Of a stretch of 64,000 nt of DNA, positions 50,666 to 58,840 are shown in pieces (the first letter of the stretch is position 1; each line of letters starts with the position of its first letter). The notes under the pieces were generated by a model that had not been told where the DNA came from, did no database searches, and saw only the letters and a list, made by a program, of their open reading frames with translations. This DNA comes from Thermovenabulum sp049723235. Lineage in GTDB: Bacteria; Bacillota; Thermosediminibacteria; Thermosediminibacterales; Thermosediminibacteraceae. The stretch spans positions 95,724 to 159,723 of the forward strand of contig NZ_JBNARB010000003.1 of assembly GCF_049723235.1 (NCBI RefSeq), in the 5' to 3' direction. Made by a program: the position numbers and the translations under genes.

Positions 50666-50724
50666 CCTTATCTCCTTTCAAAGGCAAAGGGCTCCCCTCG
50701 AGCCCTTTATAATTTTTTTCAATT

Positions 50725-51585
50725 TTACTGTTTTGGCTTAAATTCCACAAACCACTTTTGAACCATCTTATCCAGTTCACCGCTGTTTTTCAGGTCAGTG
50801 ATGACCTTATTCACCACTTCCAGCAGTTTTTCGTCTTCCTTTCTTAAAACTACCGCTTTAGCCGCATCATCCAGCAAATTGCCTACAAGTTCCAACTTAT
50901 CCGAGTTCTGGGATGCGTAGGCTTTTGCTACCGCAAAATCCACAATAACCGCATCCACCTTTTTATTGAGAAGGTCAAGAACCGCCGTATCTACCTTGTC
51001 AAACTGCTTTAGTTTTGCACCCTCGATCTTTTTGGCAATTTCTTCTCCGGTTGTCCCGAGCTGAACGCCCACCGTTTTGCCTTTCAAATCATCTTTGCCG
51101 GTTATACCGCTGCCTTTATAAGTTATTATTTGCTGTCCACCCTGAATATAGGGTATGGAGAAATTTACGCTCTTTTTTCTTTCTTCGGTTATAGTGAATC
51201 CCGCTATTCCCATATCCACCTTTTTCGTTAAAACCGCCGAGATTATCGTATCAAAGGACATATCTTTTATTTCCAGCTCTACTCCCAGTTCTTTTGCAAT
51301 AGCTTTAGCAAGGTCTATATCAAAACCGGCTATTACGTCTTTGCCCGAAGAAATATCGTGAAATTCAAAAGGCGGATAGTCCGCACTGGTACCTACAACC
51401 AATTTTCCAGCTTTCTTTATAGCATCTACCGTATCTACCGGCTGATTTGAGTTATTGTTTTGCTGATTTGTTTGCTGCTGGCTTTGATTATTCTGTGAAG
51501 TTTCTTTCTGGGCACATCCGAATAAAACCGTCGCCATAAGTAAAATTACCATCAATAAAGCCGTAATTTTAAAGTATTTTTTCAT
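50725..51585 (-). CDS. Polar amino-acid ABC transporter substrate-binding lipoprotein
   Basis: A 286-residue lipoprotein. The signal peptide ends in the lipobox LFGCAQKE, followed by a Gln/Asn-rich linker. The type II binding fold has GTSADYPPFEFHD, IAGFDIDLAKAIAKELG, DMGIAGFTITEERKKSVNFS and GVQLGTTGEE. The bound amino acid (Gln, Glu, Arg or cystine) cannot be told from these. First gene of the transporter operon. Confidence 0.93.
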   Translation of the reverse strand: MKKYFKITALLMVILLMATVLFGCAQKETSQNNQSQQQTNQQNNNSNQPVDTVDAIKKAGKLVVGTSADYPPFEFHDISSGKDVIAGFDIDLAKAIAKELGVELEIKDMSFDTIISAVLTKKVDMGIAGFTITEERKKSVNFSIPYIQGGQQIITYKGSGITGKDDLKGKTVGVQLGTTGEEIAKKIEGAKLKQFDKVDTAVLDLLNKKVDAVIVDFAVAKAYASQNSDKLELVGNLLDDAAKAVVLRKEDEKLLEVVNKVITDLKNSGELDKMVQKWFVEFKPKQ

Positions 51586-51752
51586 AATTCTCCTCCTAAA
51601 CTTAATAATTGTATATTTATTTATATTCTTGTATATTTATATATATGCTTGATGAGTATAATTATAATTGCAAATGTATAATATTGCAATAGCTCCAATA
51701 AAATTTTATTTTTCTGAAAACATTTTATGCATAAAGTAAATTACAAAAAAAT

Positions 51753-51782
51753 AAAAGGGTCCGGAATTTCCCGAACCCTTTT
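51753..51782 (-). terminator. Terminator of the zinc-ribbon gene
   Basis: AAAAGGGTCCGG pairs with CCGAACCCTTTT with one mismatch around AATTTC, and is followed on the minus strand by a T-run. It lies just after the stop at 51794. Confidence 0.8.
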
Positions 51783-51793
51783 GTTCTCCCTAT

Positions 51794-52105
51794 TTAAGCG
51801 CGAACAGCCTTATGCTTCTGGAAGCACTCGCTGCAGTAGACAGGTCTGTCGTTTCTTGGCTTAAAGGGAACCTTTGTAGGTGCACCGCACTCAGCGCAAA
51901 CTGCATCGTAAAGTGTTTTTGCGCCTTCTCTCCTCGAGTATTCGCGTTCGTTTCTTGTTCTGCCCTTTCTTGCGTCACGGCAGGCTTTGCACCTGGAAGG
52001 CTCGTTTTCAAAGCCCTTCTCAGCATAGAACTGCTGTTCCCCTGCGGTGAATACAAATTCTTTACCGCAGTCTTTACATACTAACACTTTGTCCTGGAAT
52101 GCCAT
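51794..52105 (-). CDS. Small zinc-ribbon protein with three CxxC-type knuckles
   Basis: A 103-residue protein. Cys pairs: LVCKDCGKEF, SRCKACRDARKGR, AVCAECGAPTKVP and YCSECFQKH, so two zinc sites are likely. This probable zinc-ribbon/CxxC-SSSS-type protein family is common in anaerobic Firmicutes; its role is unknown, possibly RNA or ribosome related given the basic ARKGRTRNEREYSRRE stretch. ATG 52105 is chosen as GAGGGG lies seven bases upstream. It has a structured leader. Confidence 0.85.
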   Translation of the reverse strand: MAFQDKVLVCKDCGKEFVFTAGEQQFYAEKGFENEPSRCKACRDARKGRTRNEREYSRREGAKTLYDAVCAECGAPTKVPFKPRNDRPVYCSECFQKHKAVRA

Positions 52106-52213
52106 TAAAAAACCCCTCACTTATTAATAAGATTCTCCGGCATTCCTTAGAGTACCATTTTCCGGTCCTTTGCCTTCGCAAAGCATCGAAAAAATAATCC
52201 CTTTAGAATGCCT
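52106..52213 (-). promoter_or_regulatory. Structured 5' leader of the zinc-ribbon gene
   Basis: The -10 TATAAT (52220-52225) with TTGCTT 17 bases upstream puts the transcript start near 52213. From there the leader folds at once: GGCATTCT (52205-52212) pairs with AGGAATGCC (52139-52147), enclosing the hairpin CTTTGC-CTTC-GCAAAG (52168-52183). Distal bases free the ribosome site. No riboswitch class that I recognise matches. Confidence 0.5.
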
Positions 52214-52254
52214 TACTCTATTATATACCTAATCTTTTTAAAAAGCAAGGAAAA

Positions 52255-52490
52255 AATAGAATTTCTTAGAAATTTTTTAAATTCTCCTTTTGCAATACCC
52301 AATCCTAACTCTACCAATTCTTCTTGAGAATAACTCAATCTTATGCCATTTAATTCGCATAATATAACCACTTCCCATCAATCATAGGATGATTATTAAT
52401 TAGGAACTCAATATATTCTATAATTTGCATTTGAAAATCTTTTGGAAGTTCTTTAAACCGTTTCGTAAGTTTTCAAAAATATTCTATCAC
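52255..52490 (-). pseudogene. Relic of a DUF2281 antitoxin / Doc-like toxin locus
   Basis: In one minus-strand frame the residues KRFKELPKDFQMQIIEYIEFL look like a DUF2281 antitoxin, then run into INNHPMIDGKWLYYAN and a stop; in the next frame CELNGIRLSYSQEELVELGLGIAKGEF follows, which resembles the middle and end of Doc/Fic toxins (HPFxxGNKR region then ELNG). Both parts lack starts and have stops, so this is a deletion-fused remnant. Confidence 0.45.
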
Positions 52491-52493
52491 TTT

Positions 52494-52913
52494 TTATTCC
52501 TTCTTATCAATAAAAATACCTTCATCATAATTTACCTTATCATATAATGAATTATATTTTCTGGAAACATTTCTTGCTAAAAAAAGATCCTCTATTTTTT
52601 TCTCTATATTATTAAGAAATATTTTTGCAAGATTTAAAACTTCTTCATCCGTTTTTATTATTTCGTTAACTTTTTCATAGATTTCTTTTTTCATAATGCT
52701 TATTTTTTCATCTCCTAAAGCATTTAATCCTTTTTTTGATATTTTTTCATCGATATCAGCAGAAATATCCATCAATCCCTGCCTTTTATCCAGCAACAAT
52801 ATAAATTCTTCCACATTTTCCAAAAGCAAAGCATCTTTCATTTTACTGGTAACCGAAGAAATTTCTTCTAAATTTTCTTTTTTTTGTTGTAGCAAATTCC
52901 TCAATTCTTCCAT
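52494..52913 (-). CDS. FliT/FlgN-like flagellar export chaperone
   Basis: A 139-residue, all-helical, acidic protein (LLQQKKENLEEISSVTSKMKDALL) that directly follows fliS in the flaG-fliD-fliS set. Place and character fit FliT, the FliD chaperone, or an FlgN-like protein; sequence identity in this family is always weak. ATG follows GGGAAAATTT. Confidence 0.65.
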   Translation of the reverse strand: MEELRNLLQQKKENLEEISSVTSKMKDALLLENVEEFILLLDKRQGLMDISADIDEKISKKGLNALGDEKISIMKKEIYEKVNEIIKTDEEVLNLAKIFLNNIEKKIEDLFLARNVSRKYNSLYDKVNYDEGIFIDKKE

Positions 52914-53005
52914 AAATTTTCCCTTTCCATTCTGCCTTTTAATTTAACGCTATAATAAATCTATTATAATGCAAAAAGCCGGTAAATGACACCGGCTTTA
53001 TAAAT

Positions 53006-53392
53006 TTACAAGGCAGCCTTCTTTGTTTTCATTACTTCAAGGTAGGCCTCCTGCCATGCCTCCTTCAAGCCCCCTAAAATCCCTTCTACTTCCTCTAATA
53101 TTTTCACATCCTTTTTAATGTTTGCATCAATCAATTTTTCATATATGAAATTGTACAGGCTTCTTAAATTCTTTGAAATCTCATAATTGGTGTCAAGGCT
53201 CATGTTAAGCTCCATCACTATATCTTCTACCCTTATTATATTGTTGTTAGCCTCCACAAAATTTCTTTCTTCTATGGATTTTTTGGCAAGTTTTAAAAAT
53301 TTAAGAGCGCCTTCGTAGAGCATTAAAACGAGTTTTTCCGGCGGCGCAGATAAAATAGCATTTTGCTGATACTGCTGGTAGGCATTTATCAT
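53006..53392 (-). CDS. fliS: Flagellin export chaperone FliS
   Basis: A 128-residue helical protein. Its start NAYQQYQQNAILSAPPEKLVLMLYEGALKFLKLA and the inner RVEDIVMELNMSLD are diagnostic of FliS, which binds flagellin C-termini before export. It follows fliD by 14 bp. ATG follows GAGGAGGAGATAAAGT. Confidence 0.95.
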   Translation of the reverse strand: MINAYQQYQQNAILSAPPEKLVLMLYEGALKFLKLAKKSIEERNFVEANNNIIRVEDIVMELNMSLDTNYEISKNLRSLYNFIYEKLIDANIKKDVKILEEVEGILGGLKEAWQEAYLEVMKTKKAAL

Positions 53393-53406
53393 ACTTTATC
53401 TCCTCC

Positions 53407-55284
53407 TCACTGTGATTGATACATACCCAGCTGATTTGCCAGCCACATGCTTTGCTGATTCATGGACTGGATCGCTTTTTCCATTTCGGTGAACTGCTTC
53501 CAGTAGCGATCCTCTACCTTTTTCAAATCCTCTTCCATTTTTGAAATTCTATCGTTTAAGCTACGGATGTTTTGAGCTATTAAGCTGTTATCGAAATACT
53601 GGGTGGAACTTCCTGCCTTTTTCGTTATGCTGTCCATTCCACTTTTTGCAATGTTGTATATTGAAGAAGTTATATTAACAAAAAGATTTGCAACCGCTTC
53701 CGGATTTTGGGATATGGCTTCTTTTAATCTTGCTTCATCAATGTATAATTTTCCTTTCTCATAATAACTTCCCGTTTTTACACCCACATCGAACAGGGTA
53801 TCGAAATCAGAGGGCTGTCCTTCTACTGTTCCGTATACCGCTTGTCTTAATTTGTTTACCAGCCCGGAAAGAACCGTATCTCCCCTCAATAAGCCGCTCC
53901 TTGCCTTTTCTTCCCATTTTTTGATTTCGTCTTCCTTCAATTCTTTTTTCTGTTCATCGGTTAGCGGCAGGTAATCCCGGTATCTTTCTTCGGTCAGTTT
54001 TGAATTTATAGCACTAATTGTATCGTTATACGTGTTTATAAAATTTTTTATTGTCTCTACAACAGTATCCACATCTCTCTCGATGGTGAGGGTAGCCGTC
54101 TTGCCAGGTGCTTCTTTTTTCAATGAAAATTGTATCCCGCTTATTGTGAAGGTGTTTGTGGGTTTCGATATATCAATACCATTTATTGAAATTAATGCAT
54201 TTTCGCCGAAATCCACGCTTCCAGAGGCAATTTTTAAAGCCCCCGTATTCCCAAAAAGGTTACCTGATAAATTTACTATTTCAACCTTGGCACTTAGACC
54301 CGTTTCTTTTGATTTAATCACTATCTTATCCGTTATTGCATCGTAATAAGCAGTAACCTTTGCATCCGCATCCTGATTTATCTTATTCAGTACATCGTTT
54401 AATGTGTAATTTTTTTCCAACCCTGTATCGCTAAAATCAAAAGTAAATTCCTTGCCGTTAATCTTAAATTTTATTAGTTCCCCATTATTAAGGGGATTAT
54501 TTTCAAATTTATAAGCTTCATCCTTCAATTTGGCATAGATATTTATTTTCGAACTTACTCCATTGGTAAAGCCGAGGTTTCCAAGAATATTCGCAACCGA
54601 CGAATTTTTTAGCACAATGTTGGGTTTATAAGCCCCGCTGTAGGATGTTCCCGGACTGAATTTAATTTGATTATTTTCTACCGAAACGGTTATCTGATCA
54701 TTACCAAAAGTTGCATTAATTTTTGTTTGAATGTCATTCTTTAATTCATCAAGGGTTTTAGTGGTTCCATCATAGGTTACACCCTTTGTAAGCTCAATTG
54801 TTTTTTCCACTCCATCTAAGGAAATTACGAATTTATAATTGCTATCATTTACAGTAATAGGATTCTGAGAAAGGTCAAGGATATTTCCTAAAATATAATT
54901 TTTTGAAATCGAACCCGAACTTTCTATTTTAGCTTCTTGAGCAATCTTTTTTACTTCCACACTGTAAGTCCCCGGCATTGCAGAGGCTCCGGGTGTCGCT
55001 GTAAATATACTGTCGGGGGCGGTGCCGTCGTCGTAGGAAACCGTTGCTCTGTATTTCAAATACGTCCCCTGAAGTTTCATATTAAATGCCGAATCGTATA
55101 AAGCTTTGATCTTTAAATTAATATTCCTGTAATCCTCTCTCTGCCACTCAAGGATCTGCTTTTGCTGGTAGAGCTTATCCACTTTTTGTCTTTCGATTTT
55201 CATAAGGTCCGAAACTATCTGGTCTATATCCATTCCCGAAGCAAGGCCACCTATCCTCAATGTCCTGGAAATGCTGTCTACCAT
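53407..55284 (-). CDS. fliD: Flagellar filament cap protein FliD (HAP2)
   Basis: About 625 residues. N-terminal LRIGGLASGMDIDQIVSDLMKIERQKVDKLYQQKQILEWQR is the FliD_N domain; the C-terminal FliD_C domain has FINTYNDTISAINSKL and the final coiled coil SLNDRISKMEEDLKKVEDRYWKQFTEMEKAI. It caps the filament and guides flagellin assembly. ATG 55284 is preferred over GTG 55293 because GAGGTG precedes it. Confidence 0.95.
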   Translation of the reverse strand: MVDSISRTLRIGGLASGMDIDQIVSDLMKIERQKVDKLYQQKQILEWQREDYRNINLKIKALYDSAFNMKLQGTYLKYRATVSYDDGTAPDSIFTATPGASAMPGTYSVEVKKIAQEAKIESSGSISKNYILGNILDLSQNPITVNDSNYKFVISLDGVEKTIELTKGVTYDGTTKTLDELKNDIQTKINATFGNDQITVSVENNQIKFSPGTSYSGAYKPNIVLKNSSVANILGNLGFTNGVSSKINIYAKLKDEAYKFENNPLNNGELIKFKINGKEFTFDFSDTGLEKNYTLNDVLNKINQDADAKVTAYYDAITDKIVIKSKETGLSAKVEIVNLSGNLFGNTGALKIASGSVDFGENALISINGIDISKPTNTFTISGIQFSLKKEAPGKTATLTIERDVDTVVETIKNFINTYNDTISAINSKLTEERYRDYLPLTDEQKKELKEDEIKKWEEKARSGLLRGDTVLSGLVNKLRQAVYGTVEGQPSDFDTLFDVGVKTGSYYEKGKLYIDEARLKEAISQNPEAVANLFVNITSSIYNIAKSGMDSITKKAGSSTQYFDNSLIAQNIRSLNDRISKMEEDLKKVEDRYWKQFTEMEKAIQSMNQQSMWLANQLGMYQSQ

Positions 55285-55302
55285 TTTACCCACCTCTTTT
55301 TA

Positions 55303-55674
55303 TTAAACCTTCTTGTCCACAATAAGCCCTACCTGTTTCCATATATCAGCAATGAGGTCGAGGAATTTTTCGGGAGGTATTTCACTTACAACCTTATCCG
55401 TGGTTTTATCGATAACCCTGACTATTACCCTCTTGGTTGCCTCGTGAATATCAAATTCAAAGCGGGTGTTTTTGATTTCAATAGAAAGTTTTTTTAAATC
55501 TTGGATAAGGTTTTTAAAATCTTCATTTCCTTTTTCTTCATCTTTGATCATAAAATCATTTTTTTCTGATGAAATAGTATTTATCGCTTCCTCCGATTTC
55601 TGAGGTGCCTGTACCGTTTCTACCACAGATTTCATCGAAGAAAAATCCGAACCTTTTATTCCCTCTACCCGCAC
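55303..55674 (-). CDS. flaG: FlaG family flagellar protein
   Basis: About 123 residues with a disordered N-terminal half and the FlaG core at the end: LSIEIKNTRFEFDIHEATKRVIVRVID then EIPPEKFLDLIADIWKQVGLIVD. FlaG influences filament length. It opens the flaG-fliD-fliS-fliT set. GTG 55674 fits the GGGTGG site better than the upstream GTG. Confidence 0.9.
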   Translation of the reverse strand: MRVEGIKGSDFSSMKSVVETVQAPQKSEEAINTISSEKNDFMIKDEEKGNEDFKNLIQDLKKLSIEIKNTRFEFDIHEATKRVIVRVIDKTTDKVVSEIPPEKFLDLIADIWKQVGLIVDKKV

Positions 55675-55781
55675 AAGAACCACCCTTTATAATTTTTTAT
55701 GCTTTCTATAGTGATTATCGAAATAAAAATAAAAATTATTAAACTAAATTCTATCAGATTTTTGGATAAAAAAAATAATAG

Positions 55782-55798
55782 CCGGAGTTTTTCTCCGG
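55782..55798. terminator. Small hairpin terminator upstream of flaG
   Basis: CCGGAG and CTCCGG (55782-55787, 55793-55798) with a T-rich loop, A-run on the left and T-run on the right. It follows the DUF2284 gene on the minus strand. Confidence 0.65.
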
Positions 55799-55838
55799 TT
55801 TTTGCCTTAAATCGCTATTTTTCACAAATTTCCCCCTT

Positions 55839-56387
55839 TTAATCCAATAGCACAAGACCCGTCCAGGTTACCTCTCCTTCTTTAAATTCTATTTCCATTC
55901 CGACTTTTTTACAGGTTTTTATAACATCTATTCCCATAGCTTCCATAGAAGGCCTTGCTTTTTCCCTTTTTATGCATTTGGCGTTTTCACCAGTGGGGCA
56001 TTTTTCGCAGAGACTGCAGGGGCCGCCTATTAATCCGGCAGCAAAGGGAAATCCCAAGGAAAAAGCTTTTTTCTCAGTTTTATATACTGCTTCGTGAAGC
56101 AGTTTAGCAAGCCGCAAAACATCGCAGGATGGTCCGCTCACCTGAATTAAAACCGCAAATATATAGTTTGAAAACACCTTTTTAAATTCCTCCATCTCGG
56201 GTACAAAAGGCGGGCACATGAGCCTTTTCCCGTATTCCCTGCACCCCGAGTGAGAGCATTGAAATCTCACCCTCTCGTCCACCACAATATCCCTGGTTTC
56301 TATGAGTTTTACCTTTGATACGCCTTCGCAATCCTTTGCAAATTCTAATACCTTTCTGGCATTTTCAAACTTTTGAATAAGGTCCAT
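55839..56387 (-). CDS. DUF2284 Cys-rich metal-binding protein
   Basis: A 182-residue protein with many cysteines in the DUF2284 pattern: RFQCSHSGCREYGKRLMCPPFVP near residue 50, and GGPCSLCEKCPTGENAKCIKREKARPSMEAMGIDV near 130. These probably hold Fe-S clusters or metal. It is common in anaerobes; function unknown. ATG 56387 is chosen for GGGGGT six bases upstream. Confidence 0.88.
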   Translation of the reverse strand: MDLIQKFENARKVLEFAKDCEGVSKVKLIETRDIVVDERVRFQCSHSGCREYGKRLMCPPFVPEMEEFKKVFSNYIFAVLIQVSGPSCDVLRLAKLLHEAVYKTEKKAFSLGFPFAAGLIGGPCSLCEKCPTGENAKCIKREKARPSMEAMGIDVIKTCKKVGMEIEFKEGEVTWTGLVLLD

Positions 56388-56403
56388 AAAAATACCCCCT
56401 GTT

Positions 56404-56874
56404 TTAAACACTTTCGAGGAAATCACAAAATCTTTCTAAACTTTCTTTAATTTTATTAAATACCTCTTCAATATTTCTCATTAATGGTTCCATCTTTTCC
56501 GGCAAAAAATTATGCGCATATACATTCCTAAATATATGTCTAAATGCCCTGTAATTATCCAATTCATTTTTTAGTTTAATATCGATAACTGCAGGCCTTA
56601 TTTTCGGTATATCCACTGTCATTTGCCTCAGCAATTCTTGATGCCAGTTTGATCCTTGAGGTTTAATTCCATCAAGGTTTTCAGCTATAAGCTCAAATAT
56701 CCTTTCAAGCCCTCCGTAAAAATCGTGAATATTTAATGCTACACTATCAAGATACAAAGTATCTTTTTGAATATGAGCCTTTTCCCATGCTTTTTTAGAA
56801 CGGTCAACCGCCTTTTCAATTTCTTTTAACTCCTGTCTTATCCTTGCAGAAAGGGTTAAAAACTTATTTATCAT
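56404..56874 (-). CDS. HepT-like HEPN ribonuclease toxin
   Basis: About 156 residues, helical, with the HEPN catalytic motif RNVYAHNF (R-x4-H) in YRAFRHIFRNVYAHNFLP. HepT toxins are RNases silenced by a cognate MntA nucleotidyltransferase that adds AMP to the conserved Tyr next to the motif; that Tyr is present here. The gene overlaps its MntA partner (ATGA). ATG 56874 follows GAGGGGATACTGAT. Confidence 0.85.
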   Translation of the reverse strand: MINKFLTLSARIRQELKEIEKAVDRSKKAWEKAHIQKDTLYLDSVALNIHDFYGGLERIFELIAENLDGIKPQGSNWHQELLRQMTVDIPKIRPAVIDIKLKNELDNYRAFRHIFRNVYAHNFLPEKMEPLMRNIEEVFNKIKESLERFCDFLESV

Positions 56875-57224
56875 ATCAGTATCCCCTCTTTTAGAATATT
56901 TTCTCTGAGTGCAGGACTGCAATCCGACATATCCACTATATCAACTTTACAATCGGATGAAATAGATGTTGCCTCTCCTACAGCTTTATAGAAAATCTCA
57001 TGGGGTATTCCTTCTACAGCCATATCAATATCCGACCATTGATTGAACATTTCCTTTTTAGTAAGCGATCCAAAAACCCATACTCTTTTTGCACCGTATT
57101 TTTCTTTAAGTAAAGAAGCTATTTTTATTGCAATTTCCCAAAATCCATTATACCTATTTTCTAATTCACGTTTTTCTTCATCAATTATTTTTTTTAAATT
57201 TTCTCTATAAGATTCTATTTCCAA
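56871..57224 (-). CDS. MntA-like minimal nucleotidyltransferase antitoxin
   Basis: About 118 residues with the MNT core: RVWVFGSLTKKEMFNQWSDIDMAVEG gives GS-x10-SDID and CKVDIVDMSD the third acidic residue. It precedes the HepT gene with a 4-bp overlap, the normal order. The start is uncertain: a TTG at 57224 has GGGGG about 11 bases upstream; the frame stays open to 57317 without a site. Confidence 0.8.
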   Translation of the reverse strand: MEIESYRENLKKIIDEEKRELENRYNGFWEIAIKIASLLKEKYGAKRVWVFGSLTKKEMFNQWSDIDMAVEGIPHEIFYKAVGEATSISSDCKVDIVDMSDCSPALRENILKEGILI

Positions 57225-57414
57225 AGTGTATTTTTCCCCCTTAAAGCTTGAAAAAGTAATTCTTTTATGAGGTATTTCTAATAAGATTGTATTACAAAAA
57301 AATTTTACTAACAACAAATTATAATATTGAATCTTCTACATCACTTGAACTATTATAAAAATATGTTATACTAAAAAGTAGATTTTATAGTCTACAAAAG
57401 GAAGGTGTTTAAAA

Positions 57415-57660
57415 TTGAATAAAACAACCACAGTAAGAATTGACAAAAGTACTTATGAAGCAATTAAAAAATTATCTACAGAACTCAAAGAATCTATGCA
57501 AAGTATTATTGAAAAAGCTGTTAAAGAATATCATAGAAAAATTCTATTAGAAAATACTGCAAAAGCTTTTGCTAACTTAAAATCTAATGAAAAGCTTTGG
57601 CAGGAAGAAAAAGAAGAAAGAAATCTCTGGGATAATACTTTGGAAGACTTGGAGGAATAA
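57415..57660 (+). CDS. Ribbon-helix-helix antitoxin of a MazEF-type pair
   Basis: An 81-residue protein: TTTVRIDKSTYEAIKKLSTELKESMQSIIEKAVKEYH is a ribbon-helix-helix DNA-binding domain, and the acidic end (EEKEERNLWDNTLEDLEE) would bind the toxin. It starts with TTG after AGGAAGGTG and lies 2 bp ahead of the MazF-like gene. Confidence 0.88.
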   Translation: MNKTTTVRIDKSTYEAIKKLSTELKESMQSIIEKAVKEYHRKILLENTAKAFANLKSNEKLWQEEKEERNLWDNTLEDLEE

Positions 57661-57662
57661 AA

Positions 57663-58001
57663 GTGTACCCCAAAAGAGGTGAAATATGGCTTGTAGACTT
57701 AAACCCGACACGCGGCCGCGAGCAACACGGTATAAGGCCTGCAGTTATAATTTCCGTTGATGAATTCAATTCCTGCCCTGCAGACTTAGTTATTGTCGTT
57801 CCTATTACACCCAAAAACAAAAATATTCCATTGCATGTAGAAATACTTCCCAAAGAAAGCGGGCTTGATGCATTATCCTATGCAAAAACTGAAGATATAA
57901 GATCAATTTCAAAAGAAAGGTTAATAAAAAGAATTGGTATGTTACCACAAGAGAAACTAAATGAACTGGAAGAAAAAATAGGCATACTTTTGGGATTATA
58001 A
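57663..58001 (+). CDS. MazF/PemK-family mRNA interferase toxin
   Basis: A 112-residue PemK/MazF toxin. YPKRGEIWLVDLNPTRGREQHGIRPAVIIS is the family start, VIVVPITPKN the central strand, and SYAKTEDIRSISKERLIKRIG the catalytic/structural end with the conserved Thr and Arg. It starts with GTG directly after its antitoxin gene. Confidence 0.95.
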   Translation: MYPKRGEIWLVDLNPTRGREQHGIRPAVIISVDEFNSCPADLVIVVPITPKNKNIPLHVEILPKESGLDALSYAKTEDIRSISKERLIKRIGMLPQEKLNELEEKIGILLGL

Positions 58002-58018
58002 TTAAAACCCCGATATAT

Positions 58019-58231
58019 TTGGGATTAAAAACTTCGGGGGCTAATAAAATGACCGAAGCTGTAAATAAAGCTCTTGAAGATTTCATAAGGAGGTATAAAC
58101 TAGAAAAGCTTGCAAACCGCATCGGAAATACAGAACTTAATATAGACAAATCAGATTTGGAGGAAATGCGTAAAAATGAAATAATTATTAAAAAATATCT
58201 TTTAAATCAATCATCAAATCTTCGAAAATAG
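58019..58231 (+). pseudogene. N-terminally truncated VapB-type (DUF2191) antitoxin
   Basis: The residues LKTSGANKMTEAVNKALEDFIRRYKLEKLANRIGNTEL match the second half of DUF2191/VapB antitoxins. The usual N-terminal beta strand (MRTTLNID-type) is missing, and no VapC toxin gene follows; the next gene is convergent and overlaps it. It is a remnant, though it might be expressed. Confidence 0.6.
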
Positions 58232-58757
58232 AAACTTTTACTTTGTCATCCTGAGAATAAATATCAGGCCGTCCGTATCTTTTGTTCTCCTGTAAAGTAA
58301 ACACATTCAAGATTTTGTTTTCGGGTTCTACTATCCAGTACTCTTTTACCCCGTGTTTTTCGTACAAGTTAAATTTATGCAGCTTATCTTTCTGAGCAGT
58401 TGAGGGCGAAACGATTTCTACTACCAAATCAGGAGCTCCCTTGCACCCTTTCTCATCAAGCTTTGCCTCATCACAAACAACTATCATGTCCGGCTGAACC
58501 ACATTTTTTATATCTTTTTCATTCTCTTCATTTTTATCTGGGAATCTCACATCAAAAGGTGCCATATATACTTCACAGGATTTATCTTTTAGATAATTAG
58601 CAAATTGATAAAAAATTTTACCTAAGGTTTTTTGATGAATTCTTGAAGGAGAAGTCATCAAGTAAACTCGGCCATTAATCAGTTCTATTCTTTGATTTTC
58701 CGGCCAATTAATATAATCCGAATAAGTATATATTCTATCCTCTTTTGGCAAAGGCAT
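58188..58757 (-). CDS. Uma2-family (DUF820) putative endonuclease
   Basis: About 189 residues of the PD-(D/E)XK fold: IYTYSDYINWPENQRIELINGRVYLM, VVQPDMIVVCDEAKLDEKGCKGAPDLVVEIVSPSTAQKDKLHKFNLYEKHGVKEYWIVEPE. The PD, E and xxK elements are intact. Uma2 proteins spread widely in thermophiles and cyanobacteria; role unknown. ATG 58757 follows GAAGGTGTAAAA. Confidence 0.9.
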   Translation of the reverse strand: MPLPKEDRIYTYSDYINWPENQRIELINGRVYLMTSPSRIHQKTLGKIFYQFANYLKDKSCEVYMAPFDVRFPDKNEENEKDIKNVVQPDMIVVCDEAKLDEKGCKGAPDLVVEIVSPSTAQKDKLHKFNLYEKHGVKEYWIVEPENKILNVFTLQENKRYGRPDIYSQDDKVKVSIFEDLMIDLKDIF

Positions 58758-58840
58758 TTTTACACCTTCTTTCAAAACTACTTATAATGTTTCTTTAATA
58801 TTATCAATTTTCTTACCTTTTGTAAATGCGTCCTGCTCTC

